This document shows, in pieces, positions 33,485-42,143 of a stretch of DNA of 64,000 nt. Positions within the stretch are counted from its first letter, which is position 1, and every line of letters starts with the position of its first letter. Location of the stretch: the NCBI RefSeq assembly GCF_005886345.1, contig NZ_PNEC01000046.1, positions 51,311 through 115,310 of the forward strand, in the 5' to 3' direction. Both the position numbers and the translations under genes were made by a program. The DNA is from Pseudoalteromonas phenolica (GTDB lineage Bacteria > Pseudomonadota > Gammaproteobacteria > Enterobacterales > Alteromonadaceae). Under the pieces are notes generated by a model. The model had not been told where the DNA came from. It worked only from the letters and a program-made list of their open reading frames with translations, and made no database searches.

Positions 33485-35575
33485 TTAGAAAGTCACGCTA
33501 AACCCAATAGAAGGGCGTATCTCAAAGTCATCGGTTTCTTCTTCTATATATAAGTCATTTACTGACTTTACTTTTTTGTAATCAAGGTCGATGCTGCTGA
33601 CATTGTCTTGGCCGTATGCGTTCATTAGTTCCAGAATAAGTTTACCATCTAGGCCAAATACGCGTGTTTTACGTTCAAAACGTATGTCGAGTCTGTGATA
33701 AAGATCGTGACGCTCTGAGAATGGCTCGCCATAGACAGGTAAAAAGCGATTATCGAAGTCTGGGTTTTCTCTCACGCCAACAATCGGTGTATATGCTTGA
33801 CCACTTCGTGCTGTAAAGTTAAAGCCGCCTTGCCAAAGCTCATTAATTTCGTAGTTAAATACTGCATTGAACACAAATGGGGTATCGGCATAGTAGTCAC
33901 GCGTGACATTATTTCTTAAGTCCGTACGCTCACTTTTGGCATAACTAAATGCTAGCCACCCATACCAGTTATCGGTTTTGTTTTTGTTGATCAGAAAATC
34001 AACACCATAGGCTCGGCCTTCAACATCATTGGCATATAGGTTATGTGCATCGGGGGCTGAATCTTCAATCGCCAAAGGTAAATCTTCCATGGTCTTATAA
34101 TAGGCTTCTACCGACCAAGACCATTCATTTTCAAGTTCTTGCGCGAACCCAAGAGTCGTGTGATTTGCTGATTGTGATTTTAGTTTTGGATTGCCGACCT
34201 CAGGTAAAATGTAGTCGATGTCTTGTTGACGGTTATACTGACCAAACTTAGCCGTTATAGTGCTTGAGTCAGATAAGTTATAGTTTAAAGCAAGGCGAGG
34301 CTGTACAAAGTTTTCATCAGTGAGTTTGTTATGTTGAAATTGCACGCCGGTTTCAGTTTGTAGCTTGTCGTTGATTTGCCAAACATGGGTGATACCAACA
34401 AACCCGCTATCTGCGCCAGCAGTTTGTTTACCGGTTATGCGTTCGCCTTTTTTCAGGTCACAATCAGGATCTAGTTCAGTACATAAATACTGAAAAGAGT
34501 CATACTTATATGTGGTTTCATTATCGAAGTAAGCAAAGTCAGTCACGACTCGATGATGTGTATTTAACTTGTAGTTTAATTGGGCCTTGAGTGTTGTTTG
34601 CTTTTCTGCTTCTTCTTCGAAATATCCTTCCGTTAACGTGGCTCGTTTACCATATTCAAGTCGACCAGAATGGTCTAACACGCCTAACCCGACTCTGAAG
34701 TGATAGTTTTTATTATAGTGATCCCATAAAATATTTTGGCTGGTGAATTCGCGGATAAATCGTGCATCCCCCTGAAATTCAGGTGTTTTTTGTGCAAGTT
34801 CTGCACGTTCATTAAAGCCAGCCGCGGCTGAGTCTTCTGCACCAGTGAAATTAAAAGTTAGGGTATTATTCGCATTGATATCCCAAAGCCATTTCCCTTG
34901 ATAATCATGGTCATCGGGCGCATCGTTGATTGTTACCCCCGTTAATTCGCCGTCATCATCTTCAAGTTCTTCTCCTTCTGAGAAAAATAGCGGCAAAGTA
35001 CTTTTTCGAGCTGAAAAGTAAAATGCGGTATTCTCTGTGGCTTGACCTTCAACAAATACACCGGCATTAAACATCGAAAAATCTAGGGTAGTGGTTATAG
35101 GTTGATACTTAGGGTTGCGTAATGTCACATCGAACACTGCGCCTGTAGCATTACTATAACCTGCGCCATAACCAGCTGAGTAAAGCTGGAAATCCTGAAT
35201 AATATGACGATTGAAAATAGAGCTGCCAAAGTCATGGAATATGTAGCCTGCAGGCATAAAGTCCACTTCGAAAATATTATCACTGGGCGATGAGCCTCTA
35301 ACTGCAGGTTCGCTCATTGAACCGCCTGCAGCGACAACACCTGGTAGAGCATAAACGGCTCTTAATGGATCGCCAAGTGCACCGGGCATTTCAATCAACT
35401 TTTCAGTATCTTCGGTAATTTCACTGGTGATACTACTACGTTTATAGAGTACTTCAATGTGCTCAATTTTTTTGTTCTGCTGTTTTTGCTCATCGGCATG
35501 AACAGGCAGTGAAATGGCTAAAAATAACGGTGAAAACTTAAATAGGGTAGTTGAAAATGCGCCGAGCTTGTTCAT
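33485..35575 (-). CDS. TonB-dependent outer-membrane receptor
   Basis: About 696 residues from the ATG at 35575, where AAGGA lies 6-7 nt upstream; an upstream ATG at 35593 is less well placed. Signal peptide ends P-V-H-A. The plug domain covers about 35-170 (P-G-A-L-G-D-P-L-R-A-V-Y-A-L-P-G-V, P-A-V-R-G-S-S-P-S-D-N). It is followed by a 22-strand barrel rich in aromatic and acidic residues and ending in the C-terminal G-F-S-V-T-F. Imports an unknown large ligand using TonB energy. No Fur-box-like sequence stands out upstream and no uptake partner is adjacent, so the ligand cannot be named. Confidence 0.93.
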   Translation of the reverse strand: MNKLGAFSTTLFKFSPLFLAISLPVHADEQKQQNKKIEHIEVLYKRSSITSEITEDTEKLIEMPGALGDPLRAVYALPGVVAAGGSMSEPAVRGSSPSDNIFEVDFMPAGYIFHDFGSSIFNRHIIQDFQLYSAGYGAGYSNATGAVFDVTLRNPKYQPITTTLDFSMFNAGVFVEGQATENTAFYFSARKSTLPLFFSEGEELEDDDGELTGVTINDAPDDHDYQGKWLWDINANNTLTFNFTGAEDSAAAGFNERAELAQKTPEFQGDARFIREFTSQNILWDHYNKNYHFRVGLGVLDHSGRLEYGKRATLTEGYFEEEAEKQTTLKAQLNYKLNTHHRVVTDFAYFDNETTYKYDSFQYLCTELDPDCDLKKGERITGKQTAGADSGFVGITHVWQINDKLQTETGVQFQHNKLTDENFVQPRLALNYNLSDSSTITAKFGQYNRQQDIDYILPEVGNPKLKSQSANHTTLGFAQELENEWSWSVEAYYKTMEDLPLAIEDSAPDAHNLYANDVEGRAYGVDFLINKNKTDNWYGWLAFSYAKSERTDLRNNVTRDYYADTPFVFNAVFNYEINELWQGGFNFTARSGQAYTPIVGVRENPDFDNRFLPVYGEPFSERHDLYHRLDIRFERKTRVFGLDGKLILELMNAYGQDNVSSIDLDYKKVKSVNDLYIEEETDDFEIRPSIGFSVTF

Positions 35576-35762
35576 TTGGGATCCTTGTTGCAAGCTGAGT
35601 TTGGATGAATTGGCGATTAGTTTAAGGAGATAAGTTGTAAGTGTATTAGGGGTTTAGGTAATAAAGTGTAGAGGCGCTTCTACACTTTATTACAAAGGTT
35701 GCTTATAAAGACATTTTTACAAATGTTTTCTGACTAAGGCTTTCTTATTTAATTAACACAGC

Positions 35763-36248
35763 TTATAAGCGGGCTCTTAATCCAAGCTCTGTCGAATACC
35801 CAACAGAACGCTCAGTTATTATCAGGTTCTCATCAATCACATAATAAGTGGGGTAGGCTTTCACCTTAAAGTTGGCGGCGATTTGATGATTACCCATGAG
35901 CACTGGCATGCTAAGGTCTAAATCTTGTGTGAAGGCTTCAACCGCTTCTTTTGAATCATAATCCAGGGCAATGGCAACGGCATTGAGTTTTTGTTGTTCA
36001 TGAAGCTTATCTAAATTTGGCATGCTGAACTTACAAATACTGCACCAAGGTGCAAAGAAGTACACAACGGTTTGCTGCCCTTCAAATTCGCTTAAACTGA
36101 TTTGCTTATGCTCATTTTCAAGTGTCGGTAATGAGAAGTAAGGTGCGGACTGTTCACCATTATCTGCTAACATGCCTAGCTCTTGATAGGCGGTTACTGC
36201 GATAAATATTACCGCAAAAATGGCTATTTGAAGTACTTTTCTGATCAT
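35763..36248 (-). CDS. Thioredoxin-like/TlpA-type membrane-anchored redox protein
   Basis: About 161 residues from the ATG at 36248; the open frame extends to 36344 but that extension does not resemble a protein start. One N-terminal hydrophobic segment anchors it. The redoxin domain has Y-F-F-A-P-W-C-S-I-C-K-F-S-M-P-N, with C-S-I-C as the redox pair, and the cis-Pro loop K-A-Y-P-T-Y-Y-V-I-D. It probably reduces periplasmic disulfides or supports cytochrome maturation; the partner is unknown. The ribosome binding site is weak. Confidence 0.85.
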   Translation of the reverse strand: MIRKVLQIAIFAVIFIAVTAYQELGMLADNGEQSAPYFSLPTLENEHKQISLSEFEGQQTVVYFFAPWCSICKFSMPNLDKLHEQQKLNAVAIALDYDSKEAVEAFTQDLDLSMPVLMGNHQIAANFKVKAYPTYYVIDENLIITERSVGYSTELGLRARL

Positions 36249-36402
36249 CTTTGAAACGTATTGGGTCCTTTGTAATTTAATAGACCCGACGTTAACACTG
36301 AAAATTACAGATAGAAACCTTAAACATGTTTCTATCTGTTTCAAATACCGAATTTGTATTTTAGCTCGGAGGGTTACAAATTAACCAGTCATTATTCTTT
36401 AT

Positions 36403-38109
36403 TTATGCTAAATAACGCTTTGCTTTCTGTGGTTTGATTTTCTCAAGATCAACCAGCACTAAGCCATCAATACAGTTACTAAAATCAGGGTCAACGCTAA
36501 AGCAGAGGAAGTTCGCGCCGCCTTCTTCACATAGCTCAGTGTATTGTTTAAATAAAGTCGGTACTTGAGCATTCATATTTGCTAGTACATGCTTTAATTC
36601 ACTGAAATCAGCTTTGATGTTGTTGCCTAAAAATAGTTTTTGATAATTGTCTTTTTGAATCGAATCAAGTCGGTATTTATGTTTTGCTACGGCATGCTCT
36701 TTGAGGTCACCGAAATAATGCTGATAGTGATATACCAGCATGGCTTTAGCTTCTTCAGGTAAAGCATTTGATAGACTCACAGCCCCAAATAAATAACGGT
36801 GTTCAGGGTAACGTTTTACAAATGCACCTATGCCATACCAAAGGTAATCTAAACTTTTACGTCCCCAGTATTTTGGCTGGACAAAACTACGACCTAGCTC
36901 TAGGCCCTGTTCAAAATAGGGTGTCATCTTGTCACTGTAATCGACTAAGGTGTCGGTGTATAAGCCTTCACGGCCTTGTTGCTCAAGAACTTTCTTGGCG
37001 CTGGCAAGACGATAAGCCCCCACAAGTTCAAGTTGATTAGGGTCCCATAACACTAAGTGAGTGTAATGCATATCGTATTTATCTATATCTCGGCGTTTAC
37101 CTGTGCCTTCACCAACTGCTCTAAATGCATGTTCACGTAATCGACCTAACTCTCTGAAAATGACCGAGCTACCCGTGTAATGGTAAAGGTAAATTTGCAT
37201 ACCATCTTGTGTTTCGCCAATACGCTCACACGCTTCAAGAGCACTCTTTAAGGCTTTTTTACACTCAGGAGGCGCAACAGGTGTTTGTGTTGTGAGCGGC
37301 AATGTCTTTTTAGAGCCAATGCGATAAAGTTGCTTACGAATGAGAGAGACCATTTCTTTGTCTTTTACATTGTTATGTAAATAAGACTCAGGCGGAATGC
37401 ATGCACCAATTTCGAACTCTAAAAATTTTTGGCGTTGCTTAAACATCTCCTTAACCAACAGCAAGCTTGCTAATGGTTTATAGAGCATGGAAGTACCATA
37501 AAACAAAGGGCTATTCTTGGCTTTGATATGGATGGGCAAAATGGGGCAGTTGGCGCGTTTTGCCATTCTCAGAAAGCCACTATTCCATTTACAGTCTTTG
37601 ATCCCTGTTGGACTGAGACGTGATACTTCACCAGCAGGAAATATCAGCATAGCGCCACCTTGCTTGAGGTGTTTATGAATATTGCTGAGTTCTTGCTTTC
37701 GGCTAGTCCCCGATAAATTATCAACGGGGAGTAATAACGAGTGCATGGGCGTCAGCGACATCAGCATGCGATTTGCTACGACTTTTAAGTCTCCTCGTAC
37801 CTTACTGATAAGTTTTACTAAAGCGAGTGCATCTAAAGAGCCGATAGGGTGATTTGCGACGATCACAACAGAGCCCTCGCTTGGAATATGCTCAAGTTGC
37901 TTAGTGGTATAACGAGCATCAAATTCAAGCTCGTCAAGCACTTGCTCAACAAATTCTAACCCTTGTAGATGCGGGTAGGTATCAGCAAATGCCACAAATT
38001 CTTGTTCATGAAGTAAATACCCCAAACCTTTTTTGACTAGCCCTTTTACTTTTGGGGATTTTTCTAACTGGGGTAAATTAGCCTCGATAACCTTATCAAC
38101 ACTGATCAT
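36403..38109 (-). CDS. olsF: Bifunctional ornithine-lipid acyltransferase OlsF-like (PlsC-type plus OlsB/GNAT-type)
   Basis: 568 residues in two domains. The N-terminal PlsC-like acyltransferase has N-H-P-I-G-S-L-D-A-L (His87, Asp92/93 region) and F-P-A-G-E-V-S-R. The C-terminal half has the acyl-ACP-dependent GNAT fold of OlsB: F-R-E-L-G-R-L-R-E-H-A-F-R-A-V-G-E-G-T-G, then L-V-L-W-D-P-N and L-E-L-G-R-S-F-V-Q-P-K-Y-W. This PlsC + OlsB fusion order is that of OlsF, in which the C-terminal part N-acylates ornithine with a 3-hydroxyacyl group and the N-terminal part O-acylates the lyso-lipid. Product: phosphate-free membrane ornithine lipid. Stands alone. Confidence 0.85.
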   Translation of the reverse strand: MISVDKVIEANLPQLEKSPKVKGLVKKGLGYLLHEQEFVAFADTYPHLQGLEFVEQVLDELEFDARYTTKQLEHIPSEGSVVIVANHPIGSLDALALVKLISKVRGDLKVVANRMLMSLTPMHSLLLPVDNLSGTSRKQELSNIHKHLKQGGAMLIFPAGEVSRLSPTGIKDCKWNSGFLRMAKRANCPILPIHIKAKNSPLFYGTSMLYKPLASLLLVKEMFKQRQKFLEFEIGACIPPESYLHNNVKDKEMVSLIRKQLYRIGSKKTLPLTTQTPVAPPECKKALKSALEACERIGETQDGMQIYLYHYTGSSVIFRELGRLREHAFRAVGEGTGKRRDIDKYDMHYTHLVLWDPNQLELVGAYRLASAKKVLEQQGREGLYTDTLVDYSDKMTPYFEQGLELGRSFVQPKYWGRKSLDYLWYGIGAFVKRYPEHRYLFGAVSLSNALPEEAKAMLVYHYQHYFGDLKEHAVAKHKYRLDSIQKDNYQKLFLGNNIKADFSELKHVLANMNAQVPTLFKQYTELCEEGGANFLCFSVDPDFSNCIDGLVLVDLEKIKPQKAKRYLA

Positions 38110-38287
38110 GATCGTTCTCTACAGTAAGTTTTTTGTAGATTAAAAATACTGTGTGACAAGCCTGTTGCAGTTTTACGGTGCTTTTATGACACCTTAAATA
38201 TCAGAGTGAAGTTATGCCTTGTCGAAGCTTGAGCGTTGCGATTAAGCTTAATATGATGTAGTGATAATTATATATTTAGGAAAATAA

Positions 38288-39208
38288 ATGTCAGTTTTAG
38301 TCTGTGTCACTGGTCGTAATAACGACAAACTCCTTGCTGAACTTAGCGAACAGTTACCTAATGTTAAAATATATGAGTGGCCGCACTGCGAAAACTTAGC
38401 AGAAATCGAATTTGTATTGGCTTGGAAAGCACCTGAAACGCTTTGGGCACAGCTACCTAATTTGAAAGTGGTGCAGAGTTATGGGGCGGGTGTTGATGCG
38501 ATTGACTTAAGGCTTATTCCTGAACATGTTCAAGTCACTCGCATAGTAGATACACAATTGGCTGAGGACATGGCTGAATATGTATTAACTCATACTTTGG
38601 CGCATAAGCTTCGTATTAGAGAGTACTTAATAAAACAGCAACAAGAGCTGTGGAAGCCAAAGCGTGCGCATTCAACTCAACATGTGGGTATTTTAGGCAT
38701 GGGAGAATTAGGGTTAAGTGTTGCAAACAAGCTGATTAGCAATAACTTTAAAATCAGTGGTTGGTCTCGCTCTGAAAAGCAATTAGAACATATTACTCAC
38801 TTCCATGGTGACGCTCAGCTATCTGATTTTCTAAAAGAGCTTGATGTATTGGTGTGTTTATTGCCGTTGACGTCAGAGACAGAAGAGATTTTGAATTTAG
38901 AGGTGTTTAAACAGTTACCAGATCATTGTCTACTAATTAATGTTGCTCGAGGTAAACATTTAAACGAATCTGATTTATTAATAGCCCTTGAGCAAGACGA
39001 ACTCGCCGCTGCAGTGTTGGACGTATTTACCGAAGAGCCTCTACCTAAAATGCATTCTTTTTGGTCTCACCCCAAAATAACCATTACACCACATTGCGCG
39101 GCTTTAACTCAGCTCAAAACAGTCTGTGAACAAATTGCGTATAATGTCAAAGCACAGCAATCAAATACACAGTTAAGTAATCTGGTGTGCAAACAAAAAG
39201 GGTATTAA
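38288..39208 (+). CDS. D-2-hydroxyacid dehydrogenase, glyoxylate/hydroxypyruvate reductase A-like
   Basis: 306 residues. The NAD(P)-binding motif G-I-L-G-M-G-E-L-G lies at about 137 and is followed by W-S-R-S, typical of NADPH-preferring GhrA. Catalytic residues are in I-N-V-A-R-G-K-H-L (Arg), V-F-T-E-E-P-L-P (Glu) and T-P-H-C-A-A (His). Likely reduces glyoxylate or hydroxypyruvate. It is 306 residues against 312 in E. coli GhrA. Not in an obvious operon. Confidence 0.9.
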   Translation: MSVLVCVTGRNNDKLLAELSEQLPNVKIYEWPHCENLAEIEFVLAWKAPETLWAQLPNLKVVQSYGAGVDAIDLRLIPEHVQVTRIVDTQLAEDMAEYVLTHTLAHKLRIREYLIKQQQELWKPKRAHSTQHVGILGMGELGLSVANKLISNNFKISGWSRSEKQLEHITHFHGDAQLSDFLKELDVLVCLLPLTSETEEILNLEVFKQLPDHCLLINVARGKHLNESDLLIALEQDELAAAVLDVFTEEPLPKMHSFWSHPKITITPHCAALTQLKTVCEQIAYNVKAQQSNTQLSNLVCKQKGY

Positions 39209-39348
39209 AAGACTAATACATAAGTACTGTAAATACTTAAGTTGAGAGGCTTATTCATGCCTTTCACTTACTGTATAAAAAAACATCTTGTGTGAATTTT
39301 ATACTTTCAGTAGTTTAGTAAAAAAATAATAATAAACAGGGTAATACA

Positions 39349-39495
39349 ATGCGTGACAGTCAAGGTGGAGTTAAATTTTCTTTCGTTTTTATCTCAGTAA
39401 TTCTCTTGGCAGTTTCTGCTTGGTTTACCCAGGCGAAAGCAGCAGAGCTTCCAGATCATGGAAGCTGCAATGCTTATCAGGAGATTAACGCTTAG
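39349..39495 (+). CDS. Possible small secreted peptide, 48 residues
   Basis: ATG at 39349, AGGG 8 nt upstream. The product has a basic start, a hydrophobic core F-S-F-V-F-I-S-V-I-L-L-A-V-S-A-W and a likely signal-peptidase site at A-K-A|A, leaving a mature peptide of about 17 residues with a single Cys. It overlaps the 3' end of the convergent Smr gene by 11 bp. The DNA for the mature part contains AGCTTCCA / TGGAAGCT, which could be a hairpin serving the Smr transcript. No homologue is known to me; reality rests on start signal and signal peptide only. Confidence 0.45.
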   Translation: MRDSQGGVKFSFVFISVILLAVSAWFTQAKAAELPDHGSCNAYQEINA

Positions 39496-40066
39496 CGTGT
39501 TGCTCTCGGTTTTCTAATTTCTTCTCTTCACTTTTAGTTAACAGTACATAGGTTGAACCAGAACCACCGTGGCACTTCAATGCGCTGTGAAATGCTAAAA
39601 CGATAGGCATTTCTTGTAACCACTTATTAGTATAACTTTTTAAAATGGCTGGGTGTGGTTTGCTGTTTAACCCAATGCCATGTCTTATCAGCAAGACACG
39701 AATACTTCTTTGCTGACAATCGGTAACAAAATCAAAGAGTGTTTTTCTGGCTTCTCTAAATGTTTTGCCATGTAAATCTAAAGTGGCATCGATTTGATAC
39801 TTTCCTAAGCGTAAATTTTTAAACACCCCATGTTGCACACCACTTTTCTTAAAACTCAGTAAGTCGTGTGGATCAAGTAAATCTACATATTCGGTGGAAA
39901 GATAATTAGGATCAAAGTCTAACTCTTGCTCAGCGGCTTTGCGCTTTTCAAGTTGACTCAGGGTCGGGGCGTTTTTTTTCTTTTGTAGTTCTATTTGATT
40001 GTTCTTGGCAAGCGGAGTGACATCACCCATTGAAGCCATAAACAATTCTTCATCTGTCATCGCCAT
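39485..40066 (-). CDS. Smr domain protein (SmrA-like)
   Basis: 193 residues. The Smr domain occupies the C-terminal half: T-L-D-L-H-G-K-T (LDLHG motif), V-L-L-I-R-H-G-I-G, and A-F-H-S-A-L-K-C-H-G-G-S-G-S-T-Y-V-L-L, where the usual G-x-G-x-x-V element is A-x-x-x-H-G-G-S-G-S. The N-terminal part is charged and unstructured-looking. The domain is that of stand-alone SmrA (YdaL)/SmrB nucleases. The extended linker suggests SmrA; the target nucleic acid is not shown by the sequence. Confidence 0.9.
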   Translation of the reverse strand: MAMTDEELFMASMGDVTPLAKNNQIELQKKKNAPTLSQLEKRKAAEQELDFDPNYLSTEYVDLLDPHDLLSFKKSGVQHGVFKNLRLGKYQIDATLDLHGKTFREARKTLFDFVTDCQQRSIRVLLIRHGIGLNSKPHPAILKSYTNKWLQEMPIVLAFHSALKCHGGSGSTYVLLTKSEEKKLENREQHAKR

Positions 40067-40165
40067 ACGTCACCTCAGCTGTAGCATTGAAGATATGGCG
40101 ATGATTTTAGCCTAGCCTTAAGGAATTGGCTACCAAGACAATTTAAAGGATAGGTTAATAATATG

Positions 40166-40414
40166 TTAGTCGGTATGACTTAATTTAAGTTGTCCGAATG
40201 TATACACTTTAAATAGATAAAATGTATTAATCATAATTAGACTTAAATTAGACACCACACTGGTACTCATCAGATCAAAACTAAACGATAAAAATAATAA
40301 GCTACAAGCGGCCAATGCGGCAACGCGTAAAGTAGTTAAGTGGTTGATAAAAAAGGCTCCAGCACCTAAAAGTAGAAGCACTATGTTTAGCAACAAGTCG
40401 AGCTCGTTTGGCAT
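40166..40414 (-). CDS. Small hypothetical inner-membrane protein, 82 residues
   Basis: 82 residues with two or three hydrophobic segments (about 6-22, 30-48 and 55-71). No recognised domain. AGGA lies about 13 nt before the ATG, which is far. The reading frame is intact and the hydrophobic pattern clear, so it is probably real, but it lies in a region of small unknown genes and has no informative neighbour. Confidence 0.55.
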   Translation of the reverse strand: MPNELDLLLNIVLLLLGAGAFFINHLTTLRVAALAACSLLFLSFSFDLMSTSVVSNLSLIMINTFYLFKVYTFGQLKLSHTD

Positions 40415-40514
40415 GGTCTGTTTGGGTTCCTGTGGTTGGTTAGAGGAGCGCCATTATGGTGTTAGTTTGACCATGCTTCAAACGAGTATTTTTGTAATTT
40501 TCAGATTAGTTTTT

Positions 40515-40976
40515 TTAATTCGAAATAAGCACTTTTAAGGCACTAAAGAAACCTTCTTTTTTGATTATTTGATACTTCTGACAGGTATCAGGATCGAGCT
40601 TATTCATACATAAATAGAGAGTATTCTTATCTAGTGCTGGCCTTGGGTGAAGCGATGAATCAAAGATGACTGGATCAAGACCTGGCAATGCAGACCAATA
40701 GACACTGGTAGCAACGACCCCTAGTTTTTCATAGGTAATCAATTGCGGTTTAGGAAAAACAATAATTAATAAGGCAATAATGCAAAGTGTAATCCAACGT
40801 TTGATACCTTTTTGTTTTCGGGGGTTATTGAGTTGAGTTTGGGCTAATTGTGCTTGTGCCATAGCGACATTTTGTTGTTGTGGAGAAAGACGTTTTTTCT
40901 TTTGACTACTTTGCCGTTTTTTTTGTTGTGGATTAACTTGTCCTAGTAAAGATTGTTTTTTTGATTGATTAGACAT
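40515..40976 (-). CDS. Hypothetical single-pass membrane protein with Lys/Gln-rich cytoplasmic head
   Basis: 153 residues. The first 58 are very rich in Gln, Lys and Ser (Q-N-P-Q-Q-K-K-R-Q-S-S-Q-K-K-K type); one membrane segment lies at about 60-78 (W-I-T-L-C-I-I-A-L-L-I-I-V-F). The C-terminal about 70 residues include two Cys pairs (L-C-M-N-K-L-D-P-D-T-C) and would be periplasmic. I recognise no family. It is divergent from the single-domain response regulator at 41069. Confidence 0.7.
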   Translation of the reverse strand: MSNQSKKQSLLGQVNPQQKKRQSSQKKKRLSPQQQNVAMAQAQLAQTQLNNPRKQKGIKRWITLCIIALLIIVFPKPQLITYEKLGVVATSVYWSALPGLDPVIFDSSLHPRPALDKNTLYLCMNKLDPDTCQKYQIIKKEGFFSALKVLISN

Positions 40977-41068
40977 TCGTTTTGTAGCCTTTTATTTGCA
41001 TGTCTCTATAATGATTCTATGATTTAATCATAGCCTAAATTTATTCGGCGGCATATGAAAGGATGATT

Positions 41069-41452
41069 ATGGACCAACAGATATCAGTACTGATAGTGGA
41101 CGACGTGGGTACAGTTCGTAGTTTCTTACATCAAACATTGATGCACTTGGGAATAGACCATGTGAGAGAAGCCTCTACTGCGACACAATGTATTACCGCA
41201 TGCGAAGAACAACATTTCGATATTGTATTTTTGGATATCGAATTACCTGACGGTGACGGCAAAGAGCTGATCGCTGACATTAATAAAATCAACGAAAATA
41301 TTAATGTTGTGATGGTATCTGCCCATTCAACCGTTGATAACGTTAAAGATGCTATCGAAAGAGGGGCAAAAGGGTTTGTGGTTAAACCGTTTTCACCGAA
41401 GAAAATTGCAGCGATGCTGAAAAAGTTTTATCCAGAATTGGAGCTTTATTAA
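41069..41452 (+). CDS. Single-domain response regulator (CheY-like)
   Basis: 127 residues from the ATG at 41069, where AAAGG lies 6 nt upstream; an ATG at 41063 is too close to that site. A receiver only: acidic pair D11-D12, phosphoacceptor Asp56 in V-F-L-D-I-E-L-P-D-G-D-G, Thr/Ser in M-V-S-A-H-S and Lys in V-V-K-P-F-S-P-K-K. No output domain, so it would act by protein contact, as CheY-type proteins do. No kinase gene is adjacent. Confidence 0.92.
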   Translation: MDQQISVLIVDDVGTVRSFLHQTLMHLGIDHVREASTATQCITACEEQHFDIVFLDIELPDGDGKELIADINKINENINVVMVSAHSTVDNVKDAIERGAKGFVVKPFSPKKIAAMLKKFYPELELY

Positions 41453-41488
41453 AAAAAGCTTCTCTTCTTCCTTTCTTAAAGGCAAAAA

Positions 41489-41514
41489 AAAACCGACTTA
41501 ACAGTCGGTTTTTT
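41489..41514. terminator. Bidirectional terminator
   Basis: A 10-bp stem, AAAACCGACT / AGTCGGTTTT, with loop TAAC and T/A tracts on both sides. It lies between the response regulator and rpsT. Confidence 0.93.
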
Positions 41515-41528
41515 CATTCAAAAACAAA

Positions 41529-41789
41529 TTATAGTGCTTTAATTTTAGCAGCTAAACGGCTCTTATGACGAGCAGCTTTGTTTTTGTGGATAAGACCTTT
41601 AGTTGCGTAACGGTCTAAAACTGGAGTTACAGCAGCGAAAGCTACAGTTGCAGCTTCTTTGTCGCCAGCTTCAATAGCAGCTACAGTTTTCTTGAATAGA
41701 GTACGCATCATAGAACGACGGCTTGCGTTGTGCTTGCGACGCTTTTCGCTAGTAATAGCGCGTTTTTTTGCAGACTTGATGTTAGCCAA
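41529..41789 (-). CDS. rpsT: 30S ribosomal protein S20
   Basis: 86 residues, typical S20: [10 protein letters not shown] then [10 protein letters not shown] and [15 protein letters not shown]. The start codon is TTG, with AGGAG 7 nt upstream on the minus strand. E. coli rpsT also begins with UUG, and that weak start is part of S20 translational autoregulation; conservation of the codon here suggests the same control. The spacer up to murJ (41790-42143) must hold its promoters. Confidence 0.97.
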   Translation of the reverse strand: MANIKSAKKRAITSEKRRKHNASRRSMMRTLFKKTVAAIEAGDKEAATVAFAAVTPVLDRYATKGLIHKNKAARHKSRLAAKIKAL

Positions 41790-42143
41790 GGTTTGCTCCT
41801 AACAATCTTAAAATAAGCTTAATTTAAAGGCCGAGGAATATGCCTGTTTTATTCTCAAAAGTCAATAAAAAATGACCACCCAGCCTTTTCCATTTGGGTC
41901 ATATTGGCCTGAATGTACTAAAACCATGGTTTTAAGTTGCATAGCGCTAGTTGCAACAGGCTCAGAATCAACAAAACCATAACACCTCATGGTTTTGTGA
42001 TTGTTGCGGGCGATTGTATCAAATCTATAACTCGACACCTAGTATTAAACGAAAGATATTTACAAATTGTCGAAGGTTGGCGTTCAAGGACAGTATAAGT
42101 CTGTGGCATAATCTGCCAGTTATATGTTCTTGGGAGTAAATTT
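41790..42143. promoter_or_regulatory. Divergent rpsT-murJ spacer with repeated AAAACCAT palindromes
   Basis: 354 bp. It contains the perfect palindrome AAAACCATGGTTTT (41920-41933), the hairpin ACAAAACCAT / ATGGTTTTGT with 8-nt loop (41971-41998), and between them GTTGCA / TGCAAC around TAGCGCTA (41937-41956). AAAACCAT in either direction thus occurs four times in 80 bp. No gene is seen. The role is unknown; promoters for both genes are expected here. Confidence 0.5.
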
